A stretch of DNA of 64,000 bases from Channallabes apus. Its lineage: Eukaryota > Chordata > Actinopteri > Siluriformes > Clariidae. Below the pieces are notes generated by a model, which was not told the origin of the DNA, did no database searches, and saw nothing but the letters and a program-made list of their open reading frames with translations. The stretch covers positions 38,313,392-38,377,391 of the forward strand of contig CM060109.1 of NCBI GenBank assembly GCA_030522415.1, read 5' to 3'. The translations under genes and the position numbers were made by a program. This document shows positions 1 through 10,048 of the stretch, piece after piece; the stretch's first letter is position 1; each line of letters opens with the position of its first letter.

Positions 1-349
1 TGTGCCTGTATTTACCCAGCTAATGTTGAAGCTTTGTCTGAAATGTCTATTTATCTCTTTAATTAGAAAATTTGTGAACTAAGTTGAAAAGGCCACTACA
101 CGTACAGTACATAATGTTTAGTTGAAAACTTTAAAACCGACCACTAAGAATAGTTGAAAACAATATGACCTATGAACAGTGTCTACTGTACCATTAAAGC
201 TGAAATGAAACCTAAGCCAATGAGTAAAGTTAAGTAATGATGGCCCACTGGCACCCATTAATTTTCAGCTAATAATATACAGTTTGTTTTATTAAGGTCG
301 AACTGATGATTTTAACCATAACATTTTGAAAAAAAAAAAAAATTTTTAC
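1..349. other. Intron sequence, nothing recognised
   Basis: AT-rich, with no open frame, repeat family or RNA gene that I can identify. It should be intronic sequence of the unrecognised minus-strand gene, because the exon at 350-458 ends in a GTAAAAA donor pointing into it. Confidence 0.4.
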
Positions 350-458
350 CTGAGTTGAACTGTTTTTGGTCCAGGGTAACAAACACTCTGACGGAAACAG
401 GTCTGAGAAGGTGTTTTGGACCATATTAAGCTGCATCTCCTCTGCCTGTTGACATTTC
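350..458 (-). CDS. Internal exon of an unrecognised minus-strand gene
   Basis: A 109-nt exon candidate with a strong polypyrimidine acceptor (TTTCTTTCTTGCTAG) and a CAG/GTAAAA donor. It enters in phase 2 and leaves in phase 0. The 36 codons are fully open, beginning KCQQAEEMQLNMV and ending PWTKNSSTQ. Its entry phase matches the exit phase of the exon at 1,859-2,096, so the two probably belong to one transcript. The peptide starts amphipathic (QQAEEMQLNMVQ) and then has a hydrophobic/aromatic patch (FSDLFP). I do not recognise the family. The gene continues beyond the left edge. Confidence 0.45.
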
Positions 459-1858
459 CTAGCAAGAAAGAGAGAAAGCCAGACATTTTCCAGGCATTAT
501 TGCATGATAAGCCTTCATATCATTTGAACTATTAAAAAGAAATCATCTTGAGGCAGTTTGTTTTTCTTAACGCATTCACAGAGCTGTTGAGAGGCTATGC
601 TGCAGGGCAGGAGGCAGAGGTGAGGTCATTTTGATGGTGGGCCAGCTGAGTGAAACGCTGTCTCCCTGGAGACACGCTCTCTTAAGCCAGAGATGACATC
701 ACCGTGTCTACCTGAGACATCTAATTTCTCATGCAGCTTGGAGAGCAGCGGGCTGGAGTGGTGAGCTCATCCTTAATAACGGGCCGCATGTTGTCGATAA
801 ACCTCAAGCAATTTTATTGGTAATGATGAATGAAATGAATGCATGGGCTCAAATGAAACAGTAAAACTGCAGGGCAGGGTACGCTAATGTAGGGTAAAAT
901 ATATTTTAAAAATGACAATGTAAATATCCCAGGAAGCAAAAGAGAAAGAAATAGAGTTGATGAAGAAAGAGAAATTGGGTAGAAGTCGTCCAATAAAGGA
1001 GGAGAGGTTTCTCAACCAGCTTCCAGCTCTTCTCGAACACCTTTTAAGAAAGTTTTACAGATGTCAACATGTCAGAGCATCAAGGTGTTAACATAGACTG
1101 TAAAGCTGTTTGTATTTAATCCTGGCATGTGTCTTGCTGGGGTGTGTCTATGATATGAAGAAGCATGTCAGCCATTTTGGTTGTTTTGGTTGCTGTTTAT
1201 GCCACAAACAAGCCGAACATGTTTGTGTAACTGTATAATCCTGTAGTGTCCAGAAAAAGCAAACAAAAATTGGCGTGTCTATGGGAAAATGGCATGGGGC
1301 GAGGCTGCAAATTTGGAATTTAAACACATTTTACACAGAGGCCTTGCATTCCCAGTTCAGACCATCTCTTAACTTCTGTTAACACCACTCTTACTGAGTT
1401 ACTGAGCACAGCCTGGAAAGTAGCAGGTGCTTGATTTGAGTCCAGTTCGCTGTCTGGTTTTGAAGTGCAGCCTGAACATTGAGACGATGTTTACAGGGAC
1501 AAAGTCTACTGCACTTTTCAGCCAAAATTGTGCGAGAGCACAAAGGCTGCTCTGTGTCTCGTTGGGACGTTCTTACCGATTACATATGTTAAAGATTAAC
1601 TGCTGAAAAGTGAGTTACACAGACAGATAGACACACATCCGTACAAAAAAAAGGGAAACAGTGTGCAAATAAGGGTTGCACTTATGTATATGCTCAGTCA
1701 CACTTATAGATCCGCACTTGTCCCACATTCATTTCCACAAGGCAAGACTTGTTTAAACATCATAATCAATAAGTCAAACAGAGCCCATTAATGGAAAAGA
1801 TATGATTACAGGTACAAGAAGAGAATTCTATAGGAGGGAGGGAGGAAAGCAGTCCTAC
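459..1858. other. Intron between the two downstream-gene exons
   Basis: About 1.4 kb with no open frame or recognised repeat apart from low-complexity purine tracts. It is consistent with an intron joining the phase-2 junction of the flanking minus-strand exons. Confidence 0.4.
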
Positions 1859-2096
1859 CTATTCGCCCTGCAGAGAGCTGCTGCGGCGGTGGCAGTCCTG
1901 TTGTGCACAGCACTGGGCGGCTGGTAGGGTGAGTGCAGAGCGATTAGGGCATGGTCGGTGCCACTGAGTGTGCTTACATTGCCCTTCCCTTCACGAAATA
2001 TGGCCGCTTTCTCGCCGAGGCTGCCTGGAGTGTCTAGCTCACCCAGAGAGTCACTCATAGCACTCATGGAGCCCAGCTTTATATCCACCGCATCTT
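1859..2096 (-). CDS. Internal exon of an unrecognised minus-strand gene
   Basis: A 238-nt exon with acceptor TTGTGCTTTAG and donor AATAG/GTAGGA. It enters in phase 1, leaves in phase 2 and is open throughout. The peptide is Ser/Gly/Ala-rich: DAVDIKLGSMSAMSDSLGEL, then TPGSLGEKAAIFREGKG, then an Ala-rich end before CRANR. No domain is recognised; it looks like a linker region of a larger intracellular protein. In mammals the gene on the 3-prime side of COBLL1 is GRB14, but nothing here resembles the GRB14 domains I know, so I make no assignment. Confidence 0.5.
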
Positions 2097-3022
2097 CTAA
2101 AGCACAAGACACACAGCGTCAGGGTAGTAGAGGAACAGCACACAAAAAAGGGGTGTGTGGATGTGTGTGTTGAGCAGAGCACAGCATTCACTCCTCTTCT
2201 GTCAGCGTGCACACACCCGCACGCACAAACACACATGCATACTGCTCCCTTGCCCAACGGGCTGTCCTAGCATGGATAGCAGGTCCCTCCTACCAAAACA
2301 TGATCTACCACAATAAAGTTATTTTTAACTCGATGACTCTAGAACGAACACTGCTCACACTCGCACACTGCCTCCCAGCTCAAAATCCCCTCCACTGCTT
2401 CATTCCTTCCACTTAGTTCTGCTTCAAAGAACATTACTACTCATCTTCTCTTGTTTTTCCTCCTTACTTTTAGGCGACATTAATTTTGCATTTCTGCTCA
2501 GAATCTTCTCTTTCCTACAAAAAAGTTTCTCCTTTATTAGTACAATATGCGTGGCTTAGTGTAATAACGAGCCCTGGAGGTCAGCCAGACAGTACAACCT
2601 ACTGATCCTTTGTCACAGACTTTGCATTTGCCCCTCCACCCCTCTTCTTCTCTATTCCTCTTGTCCGTTACTACAAGGACAGCTTTGGATCAGCTGCATC
2701 CGAAGTTCTGAGGGCAATGTGAGTGTGTGTGTGTCACTGTCTTCTATATAATAACAGCTAATGATGACAACACCAGACTTTGGCAGTCAGAGAGAAAAAG
2801 AGATATGTTATCAGCTGAAAAGAGAACAGCCTGGTACCAATTTAAATTGATGCAGTAAGGCACAGAAGTCAGTTTTAAACCATTATTATTTAGTTATTCA
2901 TTTTAGACAACATTAACTATGCTGACTGTAATGACAATCTGTAGATCTGTAGAGATTTAGTTACAAACTGAGTCTGAACCTGTTGAATGTTCGGATTTAA
3001 AGAGAAATATTTAAAGTAAAAA

Positions 3023-3057
<35 letters not shown>

Positions 3058-3590
3058 GCATGTGTATTCCAGTTTGGCATTTCACACATTAATGATAAGG
3101 ATTAGACATCATTTTTAAATCTCGATATAACGTGATTAATTTTAGAGACCAGCCATAAACATAAACTGCAAAACGCAGCCTGTAGTGTAAAAGCAGAAAA
3201 GGAAAATGCATAGATAAACATAGAGCAGCCCATACTGAGGCTGAACATGTGTGTATAGCCTACCATGTCTAAGACCAGGACAAGTAGCCAAGCTGACTCC
3301 AAAAATAACACTCACCCGAGTCACATTCTTCTGTAATCAGTCAATGCAAATGCTTTCTAATTACATTATCTGGAGAGCACCGCCAAATCAGGAGCCATCA
3401 TCACACTGGCTACATGACCGCAGAAACACTACCACAAATGTTTATGAAATGAGCACAGACACATACAGATGGGTCTGAGGAGTATTGGGTGATAAGCAGT
3501 TAAATATACATTAATGAAATTTAGTATTTCAATCAAATTTTGTGCAAATTATTAATGAGTAACAGATCTGTAAACTCAAGACAGTCATAA
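2097..3590. other. Intron or spacer, no gene seen
   Basis: Contains a 29-nt poly-T tract at 3,025-3,053 and short CA/GT tracts. No exon with matching phase was found. Short open frames on both strands have no splice context or recognisable content. Confidence 0.35.
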
Positions 3591-3595
3591 ATAAA

Positions 3596-3868
3596 ATGTA
3601 TACTCACTCACTCATTGTCTATCCTGTATACAGGGTCGTCAGGGGTCTGGTGCCTATCCCAGGAGACTTGGGGCGCAAGGTGAGGTACACCCTGGATGGG
3701 ATGCTGGGCACACCCACATACACACACTCAGACGCTTATTCACACACTTCAGGGTTTTTGGGAATGCCAATGAACCTAATCTGTATGTTTTTTTGGACTG
3801 TGGGAGAATACCCGGAGCACCTGGAAGAAACCCATCACGCACAGGGAGAACATGTTTATGGTGGCTGA
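3596..3868 (-). repeat. Teleost tRNA-type SINE body, headless copy
   Basis: Read on the minus strand this carries the block that recurs at 9.2, 31.8, 34.9, 56.0 and 62.9 kb: catgttctccctgtg, then cctccgggtgctccgg-like text, an accidental CA-rich stretch, and a terminal atcctgtat...caccc segment. The tRNA-like head with A and B boxes is missing, so it is a 5-prime-truncated insertion. The open frame across it on the plus strand is fortuitous. Confidence 0.6.
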
Positions 3869-4132
3869 AGAAACAGGTTTAGTATTGATCATATGATAAG
3901 CAGATGATTTAGTGTCATCAGTTTTGTAAAAAACCTTATCTTGATCCAATTTGCAGACGTGGGCGAGTTAACACTGGCATAAAAGAAATAAGAGAGGGAA
4001 ATAGGTGCATGTAGGGCAGACTGTGTTTACATTATGTGTACTTCAAGAAATTTCTTGATGATGCTTAAAGATGGGTTTCTAAAATTGTATGTGTCTTAAC
4101 CATTTTCTGTTGCTTAATGACTTTTTTATGTG

Positions 4133-4360
4133 GTAGGCAGTAGTGGCTCAGATGACTGAGGCTCTGGGTTGCTGATTGGACGAATGACACTGTAGGGCCT
4201 TTGGGCAAAGCCCTCAGCCCTCTACCCATACTGTATATAATATCCAGCCATTGAGATGCGGGTCATCCTTATTGCTAGTCCCAAGCCAGGAGAAATGGGT
4301 GGGTTGCAACCGGAAGGGAAATCCAGTGTAATACCTACGCCAATAAGTTTTATGGAAAGT
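4133..4360 (+). repeat. SINE-like repeat sharing its body with the 47.7-kb SINE
   Basis: The segment from about 4,235 (gtcccaagccaggagaaatg) to 4,350 is a diverged copy of the body of the tRNA-Gly-headed SINE at 47,695 (gtcccaagcccggataaaat and the following gggttgcgtcaggaagggc). The 5-prime part (gtagtggctcagatgactga) resembles a degraded tRNA A-box region but differs from the other copy's head. Confidence 0.55.
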
Positions 4361-4392
4361 AAAAAAAGCCTAGCAGGAAATTTTTATTTTTT

Positions 4393-4600
4393 TTGATGTG
4401 CAGCAAAATGTTGCAAGAGAAAATGCAATGGACTTTAAAACACCCTAGAGCAACGATAATATTCTGTGGTGGCCAAAAACTTTTGGTCAAACTTTACACT
4501 TGGCTCAATGAAATCAGACAGAGAAGCGTGATTCGTCACTCCAGAGAACACGTCTCTGCTGCTCTAGAGTCCAGTGGCGGCGTGCTTTAACTTTAGTTTA
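4393..4600 (-). pseudogene. Tc1-like transposase fragment
   Basis: Minus-strand translation from about 4,570 to 4,500 gives RVLWSDESRFSV followed by a stop. This is the block around the second catalytic Asp (WSDES) of Tc1-family DDE transposases. The adjacent tggccaaaaacttttggtca text resembles the outer end of the 38.6-kb element. Only about 200 bp of the element is recognisable and it is interrupted by stops, so it is a dead relic. Confidence 0.6.
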
Positions 4601-5030
4601 TTTGTCATATGCAAGTCAACACAGGGCCAACGGTACAATGAAATGCTTAGGACGAAAAGAGCCAGTCAACTTGTATGTGTAATACATTTAAAGGTGTCCT
4701 AGGGCAGCCATTCCTTTAAAACAAGTTTTTACTGTCTGAAACAAGGTGTTATTATATCACTCAGCCTATCAATTTAAGTTAAGAATCCTGATAGCCCGGT
4801 GATAGAATCTGTCTGTCTGTCTCGGATAGAAACTGACTTGGTGTGTGTGGACAGGCTCCTATACCGCCTGCCAGATGGCAGCAGAGAGAAAAGTTTGTGT
4901 GCGGGGTGGTTGGATGATGCTATGTGCTTTCTGCAGGCATCGTCTGTAATAAATATCTCTGATGCGAGCGTGCTTCCAGTGATATTCTGGCCTGTTTCTG
5001 TAACAGGATAAATGTGGTACAGAGGGCTCA
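4595..5030. repeat. Unclassified interspersed repeat (tentative)
   Basis: The opening (tttagtttatttgtcatatg, then gtacaatgaaatgctta) and the later cgcctgccagatggcagcag segment read like dispersed teleost repeat text rather than unique intron. I cannot name the family, and no terminal repeats or target duplication were found. Confidence 0.3.
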
Positions 5031-7554
5031 CCCCCATGAAATGAATAGAAAACAGTTTTGCATTGAAGTGCTTTATTAGTTGCAGTAAACTACAGTACAT
5101 TTATCTTGGATCACAATCAGAATTTGAAACTTACTGTTAGAAATGTGGATCGCACGTGAAGGTGTAATTATTAACCAGTGGAGTTATAAGTCGTTGATAT
5201 TTTCTAACTAATAAAAAATGTTAACTGTCTTTTTCATAGTAACATGTTTAGACGTTTGCCATTCTGTTGCTAAGGTGAGTAATCTCCTGATTTTAGAAAC
5301 CCCTTGTTTGCTCTGCCAGACAATAACCTGGCTTAAATATTTTGTGTGTATTCATCTTTATTCATCAACATCTATCCGTTGTTTCTGCCTCTGTATTTTC
5401 TTAGGTGTCAAGATCATTAAGTAGATTACAATACAATTTCATTACACAATATCACTGTATACTTTAATACATAATCATTTTATATAAGACAGTTCCCACT
5501 GAGCAAACTGATTGGACGAGAGGCATTCCCAGAGTGGCGATAATGGATGGTAAAACACATCGGATATGTTATTATGAATTGCCAGCATGTGGTTTTATTT
5601 ATGCATGAATTCCAAGTTCCTTTGTAACTCCTGATCAAGGACACTACTCTGTGTGTTGAACAAGAGATTGTACATGCTTGTGCACTAGCTTTCCATTTAA
5701 CTCTATTTGTGATTTAACCCTGGAACCCGGAAGTTAACGGAGCTGATATTCTAAAGTAGACTAAGTGAAAAAATAAAGAAAAACTTATTAGATTTATAGG
5801 ACTGTCCACCACCTCCATGGTTTATGCTCCTCATGCATTGGCTACATAGCACTTGTAAGAATTTAACTAAATGTCAGCAAGGTAAGTTAATTCCGCCAGT
5901 CACAGAAGGAAAAGTGTTGGCAAAAAATTATTATTATTGGCTAAATTAACCAACAAATACTAATCTGTTTATAATAAATGGTGTTTGTGGAACTGTTGCA
6001 TAAATGCAGTATCACAATTGAGGTCATTATTACTATTTTTTAATAATGACAATAGAATTGTTTATTATATTAATGTTCTTTTAAAAAGGAAGTTTTGACA
6101 AAAGCTGTACTTTAGTCAAAACATCTGCATCACATATAATATAACCCTGAAATTCAGCATGTGTGCCAAAAATATCCTGAATATAGCTTAACCTACAGGG
6201 TAAGTATAAGGTGCTGGATAGAAACATGAATGTTACTCGCATTACATAGACCAATTAATAAAATATGTACATGTTTATGCTTCATGCTTGCCCTATATAT
6301 AACCAGCAAGTAATATGATAAGCCAAAACAGCATTTGCATGTGTTTATCTGATACAAAGTGAAGCCTGAACATAAGGAAAAAGCTTACAGTCTGCATTTT
6401 CTAATCATTAACTAATGATTAATCAAGAAACGTACACTATACTTTATCCTGTGGGTTAGGTTTGCTCTGATTTCCCCAGAGTCTCTCTGCAGGAGAGTGG
6501 AGTGAGATGAGGTCATTCATAAGAACGGCAAAAAAACCTATGCCGCTGAACTCCTGAACAGGGAGGATTAGACTTTTACAGCTGGAGGCTGTACCAAGGA
6601 TTTGTGCTAATAATTGCAAACCTAAATTCCAGCAGTTTTGCTTAGACGCTTATGGCTGAATATATTCCTAGCTCATACTGAAGCCCTTTTAGTAGGCAAG
6701 AGGAGAAAGAGAACAGGTAGTCAAATTCTATTAAACTGAAATTCTGAACTTCTACAGTACATGTCCCTACATACAGGGTTTGGTTTTTAAATGTACACAA
6801 TTGTGTAATTCCATCCAAACCAAATATTGAGCATTGCTTTTTATAATAATTCCAATCCAGCATCTTCACATTATAATTAGGCCAAGTGATTCTCCTGGCC
6901 CTGAAGAACACCTGTCTTTTTAATGTCTAAGGGATTATTATGGTTACCTGGATCAGCTATATTATAGTAGGTAAAGTGCAAAATAAGCAAAGTAAGTATA
7001 ATGCAGGTCCAGGGCTAAAAACCACTGGGTTAACCACAATCCTATACAGCTAAAGCGGACCACTGCTGACTGCATTCTTACAACCATGTGAGGATCAGTT
7101 CTGCTTGATAAAGCAAAACTACCGAAAGGAAGCTTATAGAACATGCTTTCTTTATACACTAATCCTCCTTTTAAAATGATTAATCCACATGTGCTAAAAT
7201 AGCTTCACTTCAAAAAGAGCAAACAATGACTCCAAATTGTGAATGTCAAGTGATAAATTCCCTCCTTTACATGGCATTGTCCTTATTGTGTGATACTTAT
7301 AAAAAGGGGACTTTGATAAAATAAACTAACAATCTGTGGAACCAGTTTATGGTGAATGTCGTGCATGGAACCGGTTGTAGACTTACAGTACATGCCTTTT
7401 CATTTCAGTGCATGAAGCAGGTAATGCAAAAAAGTAGGTAATTATAGCCTAAAGCATGCTCCCGGCCAAAAACACACAGCCCACTACTTGCAGCACTACA
7501 ATCTCTACATTCACCCTGTTAACTGTAATGTGACATTAACATGCAATCACTTGC

Positions 7555-7559
<5 letters not shown>
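5031..7559. other. Intron or spacer, nothing recognised
   Basis: AT-rich sequence without a recognisable exon, RNA or transposon boundary. Short open frames at 5.2, 6.4-6.9 and 7.0-7.16 kb lack splice signals that agree in phase with any neighbour. Confidence 0.35.

Positions 7560-7600
<41 letters not shown>
7560..7600. repeat. (CA)20 microsatellite
   Basis: An uninterrupted AC dinucleotide tract of about 40 bp, likely polymorphic. Confidence 0.95.
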
Positions 7601-7602
<2 letters not shown>

Positions 7603-8356
7603 TGCTTGTCTAGAACCCAGACAAACAGAACAGTCAGCAAAGGCAGGGCTCGGCTACGACACAAAGTACCACATAGATTCCCGCCTTCATATGCACAGCA
7701 AGGCGGGAAAACTTTGCTTGGGTTGTTATCTAAACATAACTACCCTCTATCTCCCTAAGCAGTGTAAGGATGCAGGAGCCTTTCAAGCTGAATCCATTGC
7801 CACAATTACATTTTTATATCATAATGCACATAATAAAAGCCATTACTCATAAGTAATTTGAATGCCTTTAAATATGTATAAATTAACCAACTGCAGCAAA
7901 ACTAACTAAATCTATAATCTCTTTACACTTCACATTTTGAAGTATTAAACATGCACACCAATGTAAAAAAAAAAAAAAACTTGCATCTTTGAACAAGGAA
8001 AAAGTGCAGTTTGTTACCTTAATTTCAAGGATATTTGAGCATATCCACTTTCCTGTAATTTAAACCACTTATATAAATATTTTAAACCAGTCAGTTGTAT
8101 ACAGTGAGAGTCAGATGCCTCAGAAAATCCTAACTTTGCCAATAATAGACCACAGATGAACCACTAACGTGCAAAATTCTCCAACAAAGAGTTGCATTAA
8201 CATCAAAAAACTATTTACACAGAGGTTAGTAAAGAGGGGGTGGTGACGTCATTGCTCACACTTTGAAATATTAATACAATGTTCTAATCTGTAGAATGAA
8301 ATCAATTGTAGATGTGATGATCTGGCATAACGAAAATAAAAGCCTACCTGTTGTGT

Positions 8357-8400
8357 AATCATACCTGTTCGTACTGTATGATCCGGTCCTTGTCTTTAAT
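8357..8400 (-). CDS. Weak candidate exon, coiled-coil-like peptide
   Basis: Minus-strand text translating as IKDKDRIIQYEQ ends at a CAG/GTATGA donor; a second donor (CAACAG/GTAGGC) lies 17 nt further. The charged heptad-like peptide looks like the start of a coiled coil. The only acceptor (GGTGTGAG) has a poor pyrimidine tract and its phase-0 exit does not match the phase-1 entry of the exon at 1,859-2,096, so at least one exon is missing or this is not an exon. Function unknown. Confidence 0.25.
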
Positions 8401-8479
8401 CTCACACCAGAGTGAATGCGTTCAAAGTGTCAGATAAAGAAAAGAGAAGAAAAAAGGACCTCGGTACTGGCGTCCTATC

Positions 8480-8960
8480 GTCTCCTTCTAACGCCTGGAA
8501 TAAATGTTTCTCGCGCACTTTTTTTTTTGCTGACGCATGCATAGTGCGCGCGGAGCGGCAATCTTTCGTTATGAACAGCAGCCGTGAAGCACATTACATA
8601 AGCGCTTGGGTTACATTACCAACACGCAGTAGGGGGCAAAAGCTCAGAAACACCCAGTGTACACAGTAAACACGCTATAAAGAATGTGCGCGTGATCTGC
8701 TTGACAGCACCAGAGTGTAAACGTGTGATGGAGGTACAGTACCTGCTGCTCGTCTCCCACCGAGTCGCTTTCCCTCGTGCACCCATCACTACCCGGTAAA
8801 CGTCGGCGCGCTTTCCCCCCCCCTTTTTTCGTGTGTGTTTTTTAATTCACGCGCTCGCGCTGGGTTAAAGGGCCGCCTGTTATTAGTCGTGCACATGCGC
8901 TACGGCACGTCGCGGTGACGTTCAGCCGTAAATAAAGCGCTGTGCATGGAAATGCTGATC
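8480..8960 (-). promoter_or_regulatory. CpG-rich putative promoter of the downstream gene
   Basis: A local cluster of CpG-rich text (gtgcgcgcggagcggcaat, cgtcggcgcgctttccc, cacgcgctcgcgctggg) in otherwise CpG-poor DNA. On the minus strand it includes a possible first-exon donor GCAGCAG/GTACTG at about 8,736 and an ATG with a 14-codon frame (MGARGKATRWETSS). It could be the promoter of the unrecognised gene to the left. No TATA box was identified. Confidence 0.4.
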
Positions 8961-9184
8961 TGTGTTTTGTGTGTCTGGAAAGAAACAGTGTAAAGACCAG
9001 TGTGAAGTCCTGCGAGGACGCCAAAAAATATCGCAGCTACTTATTACACGTACATTTAACAAGATTTCTGCCTTCAGTTCATGCCAGAAAATACATCGAA
9101 TAAATATAGTGTAAAGGCCACAAATCCGCAATGCTGGATGTGGCCGTAAAGATTTGAATGAACTTTGTTTTATATCATATACTG

Positions 9185-9480
9185 TGTATAGGTGGCACGG
9201 CGGCGTAATAGTTACTGTAGCACAGTCTTTACAGCACCTCCATGGTCACTCAGGTCGATGTATGTTGAGTTTGCGAGTTCTCTCCATGCTTGGTGGGTTT
9301 CCTCTGGGTCCTCCGGTTTCCTCCCCAGTCCAAAAATATGCAGAGTAGGTTAATTGGTGTGTGTGTGTGTGTGTGCGCGCGCGCGCCTTGGCGTAGTGTG
9401 GGTGTGTCCTGCAATGGATTGGTGTCCTGGTATAGGCTCCAGGCTCCCTGAGATAAGCGGTATATAGAATAAAAGAATTA
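9185..9480 (+). repeat. tRNA-type SINE with head
   Basis: Begins with a degenerate tRNA-like head (ggtggcacggcggcgtaata), followed by the shared SINE body (gtttcctctgggtcctccgg, cagtccaaaaatatgcag). It carries an internal GT/GC tract at 9,358-9,386, then the usual 3-prime segment (ggattggtgtcctggtatag). Same family as the copies at 31.8, 56.0 and 62.9 kb. Confidence 0.65.
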
Positions 9481-9814
9481 ATCCATTAGTCTAGGGATCT
9501 CCGTAGGCCAACGGTAATTACCGTTGTATTTATTCTCATTTTTTCCGACTGTGGTAGGACCCCGGGTCAAAATTCACTCACTACTGGCAATTTAGGAACA
9601 CCAAAAAGTCTAATCTGCATGTATTTGAACTTTGGGAGGAAACTGGCGTACCCAGAGGAAACCACACACCAATGTTTACCTCATATTTAAATGTGTGCAA
9701 TAATTCATCTGATTTTATTCCTGAACTTTCAATCAATAACACACCCTAGGTCCAAGTTTAAGTTATTTATAGGCTTCATAGTTTTCGATAAAAGTATCAT
9801 CAAACAATTTAAAC

Positions 9815-9890
9815 ACAGGCTATAAAGTTCAATTAAATTAAATTTGTATAGCACGGTTAATAATGAACATTGCCACAAAGCAATATTGCA
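9815..9890 (+). repeat. Short LINE-tail-like repeat
   Basis: The text attaaatttgtatagcacgg and the following aacattgccacaaagcaat parallel 25,317-25,385 (attttatttatatagcactt, cattgtctcaaagcagctt). This matches a common teleost repeat terminus. Only about 75 bp is present. Confidence 0.5.
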
Positions 9891-10048
9891 TTTACATTTG
9901 GCAGACGCTCTTATCCAGAGTGAGTTACATTTTTTATCTCATTATACATCTGAGCAGTGGCAACTTGGTGGTTGTGGGGTTTGAACCTGGGATCTTCCAA
10001 ACGGTAGTCCAATGCCTTAACCACTGAGCTACCCCTGGCCCAGGGGTT
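9890..10048 (-). repeat. tRNA-derived SINE
   Basis: On the minus strand it starts with a Pol III A box (GTAGCTCAGTGGTTAAGGC) and a B box (CAGGTTCAAACCCC). It ends in the widespread teleost segment GGATAAGAGCGTCTGCCAAA. The reading frame across it is not a gene. Diverged copies lie at 22.38-22.55 and 35.43-35.52 kb. Confidence 0.75.

Noticed and set aside
7541..7852. 103-codon plus-strand frame
   Set aside because: Starts in the CA repeat (poly-Thr-His) and has no recognisable domain.
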